Assembly (NCBI GenBank): GCA_034211175.1
Contig: JAXHUH010000352.1
Span: forward strand, 93,226-157,225
Source: JAXHUH01 sp034211175
GTDB lineage: Bacteria; Actinomycetota; Acidimicrobiia; Acidimicrobiales; CAIXPF01
Direction of reading: 5' to 3'
Length of the DNA: 64,000 bases
Position 1 is the stretch's first letter. The number at the start of each line of letters is the position of its first letter. The notes beneath the pieces are model-generated. The model had not been told where the DNA came from. It searched no databases and worked only from the letters and a program-made list of their open reading frames with translations. The translations under genes were made by a program, and so were the position numbers. Positions 44,183 to 52,467 of this stretch are shown here, one piece after another.

Positions 44183-44898
44183 GACCGACCCACCTCCTGG
44201 TGTGCGGTCGGGTCCGTGCGCTCGTTGCCCCGCCCGGCGGTGGCCCGTGTCCCGTCGGGCGTCCGGCGGCCGAGCCCGGCGACGATCACGACGAGGGCGC
44301 CGAGGGCCACACCGACCGCGCCCCCGCCGATGACGTCGAGCGGGTTGTGGGCGCCGAGGTAGACGCGAGCGACGGCGTTGAGCGCGGCGATGACGACCGG
44401 GACCGACCGCCAGCGAGCGGGAAGCGTCGACCACAGGACCGTGGCGACCGACCAGGCGATGATGGCGTGGCCCGAGACGAACGAGAGGCCCTCGACCGGC
44501 GCGTCACGCAGCTCGAGGCACGACGTGTCGCCGTCGCAGATGCTCACCGCCGGGCGCTCGCGCTCGACCAGTTGCTTCACGACGAGCTTCTCGACGATCA
44601 GCTTGAGCGGCACCAGTGCGGCGAGCGCGAGCGCGAGACGCCAGCGTCGGAACGCGGCTGCCACGGCAGCGACGCCGAGCGGCACGAGGAGCAGGCCGGC
44701 GAGCTGGAACACCCACATCAGGCCCTCGAGCCGGTCGGGCAGCCCGTTGACCGCCTCGAACACGTCCCGTTCCCACGCAGGGACCCGGCCCCCGGAGGCG
44801 ATGATCCCGCTCGCGACGGCAACGACGAGCGCGCCCGAGAGGGTGATCCACCACCCCGCCGTCGTCTCGCGCAGCAGGCCGCCCGACCCGTGCCCCAT
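44179..44898 (-). CDS. PAP2-family lipid phosphatase, module 1
   Basis: A 239-residue integral-membrane phosphatase with all three catalytic motifs: K108-x6-R115-P116 (KQLVERERP), S142-G143-H144 (FVSGHA) and R178-x5-H184-x3-D188 (ARVYLGAHNPLD). Family members dephosphorylate undecaprenyl pyrophosphate, phosphatidic acid or similar lipids on the outer leaflet. Its stop overlaps the start of the kinase-flippase gene, so the two are made together. An in-frame GTG lies one codon upstream (44901). It is encoded downstream of an ABC-2 exporter on the same strand. Confidence 0.9.
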   Translation of the reverse strand: MGHGSGGLLRETTAGWWITLSGALVVAVASGIIASGGRVPAWERDVFEAVNGLPDRLEGLMWVFQLAGLLLVPLGVAAVAAAFRRWRLALALAALVPLKLIVEKLVVKQLVERERPAVSICDGDTSCLELRDAPVEGLSFVSGHAIIAWSVATVLWSTLPARWRSVPVVIAALNAVARVYLGAHNPLDVIGGGAVGVALGALVVIVAGLGRRTPDGTRATAGRGNERTDPTAHQEVGRS

Positions 44899-44913
44899 CA
44901 CGTCCCCCTCGGG

Positions 44914-45663
44914 TCAGCCGAGGTCTCGGCGTTCGAAGACGGCGCCGCCGACCAGGAACAGGACGAACGTGAAGCCACCGAAGATGAGCGCACCCTCGAG
45001 CGCGGTCGGGCCCTCCGGTGTCGACTCGATGATGGCGTTACCCGCGGTGAACGGCAGGTAGCGGCCGACGTTGCCGGGGAGGAAGCCGCCCAACGCGCCC
45101 TCGACGACGCTCGGGAAGGCGATGATCAGCGCGATCCCGAGGGCGGGTGAGGTGAACAGCGCGCCGACCGCGGTGCCGACGAGCGCGTAGACGACGGTGT
45201 AGGCGACATGACCGAGCGCGATGCGGGTCATGTTCTCGTCGCCGAACGAGATGCCCAGGTCCTGCATCTCGAGGCCGACCATCACCACCGCGACCGACAG
45301 CGCGCCGCCGATGATCGCGTAGACGAGCCCAACGATGAACGTGAGGATGCCCTTGGCCGCGACGACCTCGGTACGGATCGGCGCAGCAATGACCGACGGC
45401 ATCATCGTGTTCGTGCGGTACTCGTTGCCGAACACCCGCACCCCGAGGATGCCGGCAAAGATGCCGAAGAAGACCGACCCGGCACCGATGAGCTCGACGC
45501 GGCTCGCGAGCTCCTCCGCCGCGGAGACATCGGGGCTCGGGTCGTACAGGCCCACGATGACGCCGGTGAGCGCGACGCCGAGCACGATGCCGACGATGGC
45601 GATGATCCAGTTCATCCGGATCGTGGCCCACTTGATCCACTCGGCGCGAATGAGCTTGTTCAC
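44914..45663 (-). CDS. ABC-2-type exporter permease
   Basis: A 249-residue permease with about six helices. VNKLIRAEWIKWATIRMNW, then FGNEYRTNTMMPSVIAAP, are typical of BcrB/ABC-2 permeases (the EY.tgT pattern). GTG 45663 overlaps the ATPase stop by four bases. With the ATPase at 45660-46607 it should export a lipid or drug, or give resistance to a cell-wall antibiotic. It precedes the PAP2 and kinase-flippase genes on the same strand and could belong to one transcript with them. Confidence 0.85.
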   Translation of the reverse strand: MNKLIRAEWIKWATIRMNWIIAIVGIVLGVALTGVIVGLYDPSPDVSAAEELASRVELIGAGSVFFGIFAGILGVRVFGNEYRTNTMMPSVIAAPIRTEVVAAKGILTFIVGLVYAIIGGALSVAVVMVGLEMQDLGISFGDENMTRIALGHVAYTVVYALVGTAVGALFTSPALGIALIIAFPSVVEGALGGFLPGNVGRYLPFTAGNAIIESTPEGPTALEGALIFGGFTFVLFLVGGAVFERRDLG

Positions 45664-46607
45664 GGTGTCGTCCTCTCCGCGTTGGCGTCGGTCAGGTCGA
45701 CGGTCCCGCCGCTCTCGTGGCGGCCCTTGCCGGCCGTCGTACGCAGGAACGCCTCCTCGAGCGACTCGCGCACCGTGGTCAGCTCGTGGAGCACGACGCC
45801 GCTGGCGGCAGCGATGTCGCCGACGATCGCCGCGCTGGTCCCTGTGACGCGCAGCGCGTCGCCGTCGAGGGCGACCTGGAGGCCGCGCTGGGCGAGCAGC
45901 GTCATCAGCGCCTGCATCTGCGGACTCATGACGCGGACGTGGGCCTGGGCGGTGCCGGTGACGAACTCGTCGACCGACACGTCCCGCAGCAACCTGCCCG
46001 ACGCGATCACGACCAGGTGGTCGACGTAGAGCTGGAGCTCGGACAGCATGTGGCTCGAGACCAGCAGGCCGCGGCCCTGCTCGGCGAGGGTGCGGAAGAA
46101 CTCGCGCATCCATCGGATGCCCTCGGGGTCGAGCCCGTTGGTCGGCTCGTCGAGGAGCAGGTACTGGGGGTCGCCCAGCAGCGCGGAGGCGACCCCGAGG
46201 CGCTGGTGCATGCCGAGCGAGAAGCCCCCGACCTTGCGGTGGGCGGCCCCGGTGAGGCCGACGAGCTCGAGCACCTCGTCGACCCGCTTGTCGGAGATGC
46301 GGGCGCACGCCGCGAGCACCCGCAGGTGGTTGCGGGCCGAGCGGGAGGGGTCGACCGCCTTCGCCTCGATCAGGGCACCGACGGTGCGGCCCGGGTACTG
46401 GATCTCCTTGTACCGCTGGCCGTCGAATCGGGTCTCACCGGCGGAGGGCCGGTCGACGCCCAACATCATCCGCATCGTCGTCGACTTGCCCGATCCGTTC
46501 GGCCCGAGGAACCCGGTGACCCGGCCCGGCTCGACGGAGAAGGTCAGCGCATCGACGGCAGTGACCTCGCCGTAACGTTTCGTCAAGCTCGTGCACGTGA
46601 TCGCCAC
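45660..46607 (-). CDS. ABC-2 exporter ATPase (BcrA-like)
   Basis: A 315-residue ATPase. Walker A is GPNGSGKST. The signature FSLGMHQRLG is the altered form common in BcrA-type exporters, and Walker B is LLLDEPTNGLDPEG. The C-terminal ~90 residues (VRVMSPQMQALMTLLAQRG) form the usual BcrA extension. AGGAG five bases before GTG 46607 fixes the start; an upstream in-frame extension to 46691 lacks such support. Family members confer resistance to peptides such as bacitracin or export lipids. The PAP2 gene nearby fits lipid-carrier protection. Confidence 0.88.
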   Translation of the reverse strand: MAITCTSLTKRYGEVTAVDALTFSVEPGRVTGFLGPNGSGKSTTMRMMLGVDRPSAGETRFDGQRYKEIQYPGRTVGALIEAKAVDPSRSARNHLRVLAACARISDKRVDEVLELVGLTGAAHRKVGGFSLGMHQRLGVASALLGDPQYLLLDEPTNGLDPEGIRWMREFFRTLAEQGRGLLVSSHMLSELQLYVDHLVVIASGRLLRDVSVDEFVTGTAQAHVRVMSPQMQALMTLLAQRGLQVALDGDALRVTGTSAAIVGDIAAASGVVLHELTTVRESLEEAFLRTTAGKGRHESGGTVDLTDANAERTTP

Positions 46608-46982
46608 GTCAGCTCCTGTCGGTCCGTTCTCCAACGCGGCCCCGGCGCCCGATTCCTTCGAGTGCTCAACTATTTGCACGTCACGAAGCACAATGGATTG
46701 CGACGGACGGGGCGACGCGACGAGAACGTAGCCCGAGGCCCACGACCGGGCAACAGATGTACGGGCGTGTAACCGTTACACCGAACACGCATCGGAACTG
46801 CACGACATCGTTGCATTGCGAACCATCCGCGTGTTTTCATCAGCGGCGACACCGACAGTTCACCGATACCGGCGTTCTTTTCAACACGCTCGCGATCGAC
46901 GCACTCGTGTCTCGTCCCGCCAGATCTCATCGCGACTATCGTCGGGTGGCGTGGGACGGCGCGACGTGCTCGGCGGTGACCG
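46608..46982. other. Intergenic promoter region with operator-like repeat
   Basis: 375 bp of lower-GC DNA between the divergent ABC-2 operon and the second kinase-flippase gene. It contains the perfect repeat GTGTAAC-C-GTTACAC (46767-46781). No ORF or RNA gene is convincing. Confidence 0.5.
46767..46781. promoter_or_regulatory. Perfect 15-bp inverted repeat
   Basis: GTGTAAC-C-GTTACAC has 7-bp arms around one central base. It lies between the two divergent membrane operons (160 bp from the ABC ATPase start and 200 bp from 46983). One regulator could control both modules from this site. Confidence 0.5.
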
Positions 46983-49382
46983 ATGACGATCACCGCGACG
47001 CCAACCGACACCGACCACGTCGAGCTCTACGAACCGCCACCGTCGCGCCGCTCGTTCGCCGCCGGTGACGTGATCCGCCTGCTCCTCGGCATCGTCATCC
47101 TCACCCTCGGCGCCGGCGTGGCCAAGCTCGCCCAGGCCACGGTCGAGGGCATCGAGGAGGACCTCCTGCGCGCCCTCGGGCGCCTCCCCGACACGTTCGA
47201 GTCGTTCGTGCTCAGCGCGGCCCAGATCGCCACGAGCCTCATCCCGACCGTCGCGCTGATCGTGCTCCTCGTGCGCAGGCGGTGGAAGGTCGCGCTCCTG
47301 CTGCTCCTCACCGGGTTCGTCGCCAACCTGGCGATGACGTTGGCCGACATCGTCGTGATCGACCGGGAGCTGGCCAACATCCTCGACGAGCTGCGCGCCG
47401 AGGACTCCGTCACCGACTCGACGTACCCGAACTCGCACGTGCTGGCGTCCACGACCGCGGTTGTGACCGTGGCCGCGCCGTGGCTGACCCGCCGCTGGAA
47501 GCGGGCCCTGTGGTGGGGCGTGGCGCTGCTGGTCGTGCTCCGGCTCCTCGCCGTGGCCCACCCGGCGTTCGACCTGGTCGTGGCGCTCGGCGTCGGCACG
47601 ATCGTCGGCTCGATCGTGCTGCTCGTGTTCGGCTCCCCCACCTACGAGCCCCGGCCGGCGGAGCTGATCGATGCGCTCCGGGCGGGCGGGCTGCGCCCCC
47701 GCAGCATCCGCCGCGACCCCCGCACCGGCGCGGCGCTGCGCTACACGGTGACCGACGCCGCCGACGAGACGTACCGGGTGTCGCTGCGCACCCCGGACGA
47801 GCGCGACGCCGACCTGCTGGCCCGCGCCTACCGCAGCCTCCGCTACCGCGCCTCCGAGGTCGACGAGCAGTACGCAACGCTCAAGCGCCGCATCGAGCAC
47901 GAGGCCCTGGCCCTCACGCTGGCCGAGCGCAGCGGCGTGCTCGCGCCCCGGCTGGTGCACCTGGGCACGACGTCGCACGACGCGGCCTTCGTCGTCACCA
48001 CGCCGCCACCCGAGCGCGCCGTCGACGAAGCGGACCTCGCCCGGCCGGCGTTCCTGGCGTCGTTGTGGGGCGAGGTGCGCGACCTGCACGACGCCGGCCT
48101 CGCCCACCGGCACCTGGCGCTCGAGACGATCACCGTCGACGAGGACGGTCGGCCGTGGCTCGACGAGTTCGACGGCGCCCAGACCGCACCGCCGGGTCGC
48201 GAGCTGGCCCGTGACGTCGCCGTGCTCCTGACCGAGACCGGGAGCGTGATCGGCGCCCGGGCCGCGGTGGATGCCGCGGTCTCGGCGATGGGCCGCGAGC
48301 GGGTCGCGCCGGCGCTGCGGATGCTCCAGCCGCTCGCGCTGCCGCCGTCCACCCGGGCCCGGGCCAAGGCCTCGGAGGGCCTGCTCGAGGCGCTGCGCGA
48401 CGAGGTGAACCGGGCCACCGGCGAACCGGGCCTCGAGCTCGAGGAGCTCGAGCGGATCAAGCCCCGGACCATCCTGATCGTCGGGGCATCCGCGCTGGCG
48501 TTCTACTCGCTCCTCCCCCAGCTCGCGAACCTCTCCGACACCGTCGATGCGTTCGGCAGCGCCGAGCCGTGGTGGATCGTCGCAACCCTCGTCGCGTCGG
48601 CGTTCACCTACGTCTTCGCCGCGATCTCGTTCCAGGGCGCGGTCGCCGACCCGGTGCCGTTCGCGCCGAACCTGCGGGTCCAGGTGGCGGCCTCGTTCGC
48701 CAGCCTCGTCGGCCCGGCCGGCGCCGGCGGCTTCGCGCTCACGGGCCGGTTCCTCCAGCGGGTCGGTGTGGGCAGCGCGCAGGCCGCGACCTCCGTCGCG
48801 GTCAACGCCATCGCCGGCTTCGCCGTGCACATCGCGCTGCTCGGGTCGTTCGTGTTGTGGACGGGCCAGTCGGGCCTCGACGGGTTCTCGTTGCCCGACG
48901 CGTCGACGGTCATGCTCGTCCTGACCGCCGTGCTCGCACTCGTCGGCGTGGCCGCACTGATCGGACCTGTCCGGGAGCGCTTCTTCGCGCCGGCGCTCAC
49001 GTCGGTCCGCACCGGCCTCACCCAGCTCGTCGAGGTGTTCCGCCGGCCGGTGCGCGTGCTGGCGCTGTTCGGCGGGTCGACCGGGATCAGCCTGACCTAC
49101 ACCGCGGGCATGATGGCGGCGGTCGAGGCGTTCGGCGGGGGCCTGACCTTCGCCCAGGTCGGTGCGGCCTACCTGGCCGCGGTCGCGATCGCCACGCTGG
49201 CGCCGACCCCGGGCGGCCTCGGCGCGCTCGAGTCGGCGCTCATCGCCGGGCTCACCGGCTTCGGGCTCGGGGCCGGCGAGGCGGTCTCGGCGGTGCTCAC
49301 CTTCCGGCTCGCAACCTTCTGGCTCCCGATCGTGCCCGGGTGGTTCGCCCTCGGGTGGATGCAGCGCAACGACGAGCTCTGA
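46983..49382 (+). CDS. Membrane protein: PAP2-like fold, pseudokinase domain and UPF0104 flippase
   Basis: A 799-residue paralogue of the 41747-44182 protein. The N-terminal membrane part keeps partial PAP2 motifs: P149-N-S-H152 in place of PSGH, and R187-x5-H193-x3-D197, but no KX6RP. The central domain has lost kinase residues: the HRD position is HRH (375-377), the metal-binding Asn is gone, DFG is EFD (395-397) and the β3 Lys is missing. The C-terminal UPF0104/MprF-type flippase is intact (LAPTPGGLGALESALIAG, FWLPIVPGWFALGWMQRND). It converges with a second PAP2 gene 3 bp away. It may transport a lipid with the pseudokinase as a regulatory sensor. Confidence 0.78.
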   Translation: MTITATPTDTDHVELYEPPPSRRSFAAGDVIRLLLGIVILTLGAGVAKLAQATVEGIEEDLLRALGRLPDTFESFVLSAAQIATSLIPTVALIVLLVRRRWKVALLLLLTGFVANLAMTLADIVVIDRELANILDELRAEDSVTDSTYPNSHVLASTTAVVTVAAPWLTRRWKRALWWGVALLVVLRLLAVAHPAFDLVVALGVGTIVGSIVLLVFGSPTYEPRPAELIDALRAGGLRPRSIRRDPRTGAALRYTVTDAADETYRVSLRTPDERDADLLARAYRSLRYRASEVDEQYATLKRRIEHEALALTLAERSGVLAPRLVHLGTTSHDAAFVVTTPPPERAVDEADLARPAFLASLWGEVRDLHDAGLAHRHLALETITVDEDGRPWLDEFDGAQTAPPGRELARDVAVLLTETGSVIGARAAVDAAVSAMGRERVAPALRMLQPLALPPSTRARAKASEGLLEALRDEVNRATGEPGLELEELERIKPRTILIVGASALAFYSLLPQLANLSDTVDAFGSAEPWWIVATLVASAFTYVFAAISFQGAVADPVPFAPNLRVQVAASFASLVGPAGAGGFALTGRFLQRVGVGSAQAATSVAVNAIAGFAVHIALLGSFVLWTGQSGLDGFSLPDASTVMLVLTAVLALVGVAALIGPVRERFFAPALTSVRTGLTQLVEVFRRPVRVLALFGGSTGISLTYTAGMMAAVEAFGGGLTFAQVGAAYLAAVAIATLAPTPGGLGALESALIAGLTGFGLGAGEAVSAVLTFRLATFWLPIVPGWFALGWMQRNDEL

Positions 49383-49385
49383 CGC

Positions 49386-50054
49386 TCAACCGGCCGTGTC
49401 CTCCAGCGGCCGGCGGAGCAGGCGCCGGTCGACGAGCTCGACCAGCTCGACGGTGCCGAGGCCGATGAGCACACCGAAGCTCCACCCACCGATCACGTCG
49501 GCGGGCAGGTGCACGCCGTGCACGATCCGCGCGACACCGACCAGCCCGGCGGCCACGGCGGCGACGGGCCTCCACCGTCGCGGCAGCACGGCCGCCGCGA
49601 GCGTGGCCGCGCAGGCCGCCACCGCGGCGTGTCCCGACACGTAGCCGAGGCCGGTGCCGTCGCCCTCGCGGATCACGATGTCGGGCAAGAACGACCCGGG
49701 CCGGTCCCGCAGGACGACCTTCTTGACCCCCTTGGCCCCGAACCAGGTCACGAACCCGGCGACGACCGTGGCGCCCGCGAGCAGACGGTCGCGTCGGAAC
49801 CAGGCGATGGCGGCGGCGACGGCGATCGGGCCGGCGAGCGTCCCGAGCTGCATGATCGGGTAGAGGACGGTGGCGACACCGTCGGGCAGCTCGTTGATCG
49901 ATCCGGTGAGATCGAGCTCCCAACCGGGCACCGGGTCCTGCACGGCGACCACGTAGGACGCGGCGAGACCGACGACCGACGCGCCGGCCACGAGCGCCCG
50001 GTGGTCGATCCCCCGTGCCCGCTCCATGCGCCGCGACGTCGCAGGACCGGTCAT
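49386..50054 (-). CDS. PAP2-family lipid phosphatase, module 2
   Basis: A 222-residue membrane phosphatase with a complete catalytic set: K111-x6-R118-P119 (KKVVLRDRP), S140-G141-H142 (YVSGHA) and R176-x5-H182-x3-D186 (ARIVHGVHLPAD). ATG 50054 is preceded by GGGAGG at 8-base spacing. It is a second copy of the phosphatase beside a kinase-type/flippase gene, but convergent instead of co-directional. Divergence from module 1 is clear, so the duplication is old. The likely substrate is a polyprenyl or glycerolipid phosphate. Confidence 0.9.
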   Translation of the reverse strand: MTGPATSRRMERARGIDHRALVAGASVVGLAASYVVAVQDPVPGWELDLTGSINELPDGVATVLYPIMQLGTLAGPIAVAAAIAWFRRDRLLAGATVVAGFVTWFGAKGVKKVVLRDRPGSFLPDIVIREGDGTGLGYVSGHAAVAACAATLAAAVLPRRWRPVAAVAAGLVGVARIVHGVHLPADVIGGWSFGVLIGLGTVELVELVDRRLLRRPLEDTAG

Positions 50055-50212
50055 GTCGCAACCTCCCTGCGAACGGCGTCGACCGGACGGCCGGACGTTA
50101 GCCCGGAGCCTGCGCGGCCCGCCGGCACCGACGTCCGGCATCGCTCTGCTCGCCGCAACGGGGACCCGGGTTGATCAGCGAGGCGGGAGCCCGTCCACTC
50201 GGACGAGATCGC

Positions 50213-51448
50213 TCACCAGGTCAGGTCGAGCTTCTCGGGCCCGCGGAAGTCGAGGGTCGGCTGCCACGCGACCTCGTCGTCACCGAGCCCGATGCCCGGC
50301 GCGGCCCGCAGCAGCGTCGGGAGCACCGTGCGCAGCTCGAGCCGGGCGAGCGCGGCTCCGAGGCAGTGGTGAGCGCCCCGGGCGAAGGTCAGGTTGGGCG
50401 CCGGCTCGCGGTCGAGATCGAGGCGCCCGGGATCGACGAACCGGGCCGGGTCCCGGTTGGCGGCCCCGAGCGCGAGCACCACCGACTGGCCGGCCGCGAC
50501 CGGGGTCGTTCCGACCAGGCGGTCGTCGCGGGCGAGGCGGGCCGTGAACTGCACGGCCGGTTCGTAGCGGAGCAGCTCCTCGACCGCCCGGTCGAGATCA
50601 CACGAGCCGTCGCGGACGCGGGCCGCTTCCACGGGGTCGCGGCACAAGGTGATCAGGGCGTTCGACAGCTGGTTGGTGGCGGTCTCGTGGCCGGCGACCA
50701 TGAGGAACAGCGCGTTGGCGTGGAGCTCGACGACGCTGAGGCCCGCCCGGTCGTCCGCCCCGCCGGCGCCACCGGAGCCGTCCGACTCGTCGGTGTCGCT
50801 CGACGCGATCATCGAAGAGAGCAGGTCGTCGCCCGGATCCGCCCGCCGGCGGGCGACCAGCGCGGCGAGGTACTCGTGCATCTCCGCCATGGCGTCGCGG
50901 GCCCGCTCGGCGTGGGCGACGTCGGCCCGACCGGCACCGACGAGGTACACGATCGCCAGCGCCCAGTCGCCGAAGCGGTGGCGGTCCGCCGCGGGGATGC
51001 CGAGCAGCGAGCTGATGACCAGCGCCGGCAGCGGGTAGGTGAGCCGGGCCACGACGTCGCCCGGCCCGTCGGCCACGAACCGGCCGACCTCCGCCTCGGC
51101 GATGGCGGTCACGGCCGGCGCCATGGCGCGGACCGCCCGGGGCGTGAACGTCCGGGCCATGACCCGGCGGATGCGGGTGTGGTCGGGCGGGTCGGCGAAC
51201 GCGGTGATCGACCGGAGCGTCTCCTCCAGCACCGCGTAGCGGTCGCGGTGCTCGAGCGGGCGCAGCAGGGACGGGACCCGGTCCGAGCTCCACGTCGCAT
51301 CGGTGAGGACCGCCGCCACCTCCTCGGCGTCGAAGAGGAGCCGGCCCGGGTCGGCACCGGTGGCACGCTCGGCCCGCCACCGCGCATGGACGGCGTAGGG
51401 GTCGGCCAGGCCGGCCGGGGTGAGGAGCTCGGCGAGCTCGAAGGACAC
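50213..51448 (-). CDS. Cytochrome P450, CYP family not assigned
   Basis: A 411-residue P450. The I-helix is MVAGHETATN, ExxR lies in EELLRYEP and the heme-thiolate loop is FARGAHHCLGAALARLEL. GTG 51448 lies 17 bp after the IclR stop on the same strand, so IclR probably shares its transcript. It differs strongly from the tandem P450s at 24-26 kb. It may belong to the adjacent aromatic-catabolism region, but substrate and redox partners are unknown. Confidence 0.88.
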   Translation of the reverse strand: MSFELAELLTPAGLADPYAVHARWRAERATGADPGRLLFDAEEVAAVLTDATWSSDRVPSLLRPLEHRDRYAVLEETLRSITAFADPPDHTRIRRVMARTFTPRAVRAMAPAVTAIAEAEVGRFVADGPGDVVARLTYPLPALVISSLLGIPAADRHRFGDWALAIVYLVGAGRADVAHAERARDAMAEMHEYLAALVARRRADPGDDLLSSMIASSDTDESDGSGGAGGADDRAGLSVVELHANALFLMVAGHETATNQLSNALITLCRDPVEAARVRDGSCDLDRAVEELLRYEPAVQFTARLARDDRLVGTTPVAAGQSVVLALGAANRDPARFVDPGRLDLDREPAPNLTFARGAHHCLGAALARLELRTVLPTLLRAAPGIGLGDDEVAWQPTLDFRGPEKLDLTW

Positions 51449-51464
51449 GATCGCCCGCCCGCCC

Positions 51465-52262
51465 TCAGCCTGCGGCCGTCGCGCCGACCGAGCCACCCAT
51501 GCGGCGACCGATCGAGCGGGCCGTCAGCGTCACCATGGCAACCGTGCGGGGCTCGTCCATCTGCTCCACCGCGGTCGTCACCGACACCGCGGCGACCACG
51601 GCACCGGAGAAGCCGACGACCGGCGCCGCGATCGACGTGAACCCGTCGACCAGTTCGCCGTGCTCGCGGGACCAGCCCCTGGCCACGATGTCGTCGAGCT
51701 CTCGCGCCAGCCGCGCCGGGTCGGTGATCGTCCGGGGCGTGCGGCGGGCCAGCTCACCACCGAGCACGGCACGTCGCCGCTCGTCCGAACCGAGCGCCAG
51801 GAGGCACTTGCCGGTGGCCGAGCAGTGCATCGGCACGCGGCCGGCCGTCGTCGACGGCGTCGGGATGGCGCGGCCCCCGCTGATCTTGCCGACGTAGAGC
51901 GCCTCGTCGCCGTCGCCGACCGCGAGGTGGACCGTGTGGCCGGACGCGGCCGACAGGTCGCTCATGGGCGGGAGCGCCGCGTCGAGCAGCTGGCGCCGGC
52001 TCGGCACCCGGGCACCGAGCTCGAACAGGCGGGGCCCGAGCCGGAAGCCGTCGCCGTTGCGCTCGACGACGCCCCAGATCGTCAGGTCCTGGCAGATCCG
52101 ATGGACCGACGGCTTCGCCACGCCGCTGACCCGGGCGAGCTCGGACAGGCCGACCGTGGCGCCGTGCTCGGCGAGCACCTCGAGGATCGCCTCGACCTTC
52201 CCGAGCAGCCCCGTCGGCTCGAGGCGGGTCATCACCAGGTTCGCGGTGGCCGGAGCCGTCAT
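51465..52262 (-). CDS. IclR-family transcriptional regulator
   Basis: A 265-residue regulator. The N-terminal winged helix (VGLSELARVSGVAKPSVHRI, ~38-57) precedes the effector domain with GRVPMHCSATGKCLLALGS, typical of IclR/PobR/PcaR. The C-terminus has VVAAVSVTTAVEQMDEPRT. IclR proteins usually control aromatic-acid or glyoxylate pathways. It precedes a P450 gene and is divergent from a PaaX-type regulator. A 13-bp direct repeat lies 52 bp upstream of its start (52314-52341) and could be its operator. Confidence 0.86.
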   Translation of the reverse strand: MTAPATANLVMTRLEPTGLLGKVEAILEVLAEHGATVGLSELARVSGVAKPSVHRICQDLTIWGVVERNGDGFRLGPRLFELGARVPSRRQLLDAALPPMSDLSAASGHTVHLAVGDGDEALYVGKISGGRAIPTPSTTAGRVPMHCSATGKCLLALGSDERRRAVLGGELARRTPRTITDPARLARELDDIVARGWSREHGELVDGFTSIAAPVVGFSGAVVAAVSVTTAVEQMDEPRTVAMVTLTARSIGRRMGGSVGATAAG

Positions 52263-52313
52263 CTCGTCGCGCTCCCCGCACGCGCCACGCGGACGTCGAC
52301 TGACGGTGTCAAT

Positions 52314-52341
52314 GAGCTGCACGATCTAGAGCTGCACGATC
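52314..52341. promoter_or_regulatory. 13-bp direct repeat between IclR and PaaX genes
   Basis: GAGCTGCACGATC occurs at 52314-52326 and again at 52329-52341, a 15-bp period. It lies in the 205-bp divergent promoter. TGATTC (52370) and GAATCA (52402) nearby form a wider inverted pair. These are operator candidates for IclR or PaaX. Confidence 0.45.
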
Positions 52342-52467
52342 CGGCGCGACGTTCCCTCATGCTGGAAAATGATTCACGCCATCGGCGAAACTGTCCAGAT
52401 CGAATCACGTTGCGAGTTCATTGACCGTTCCTGACCGATCACCGTGGAACACCGAGAAGTTCACGAA

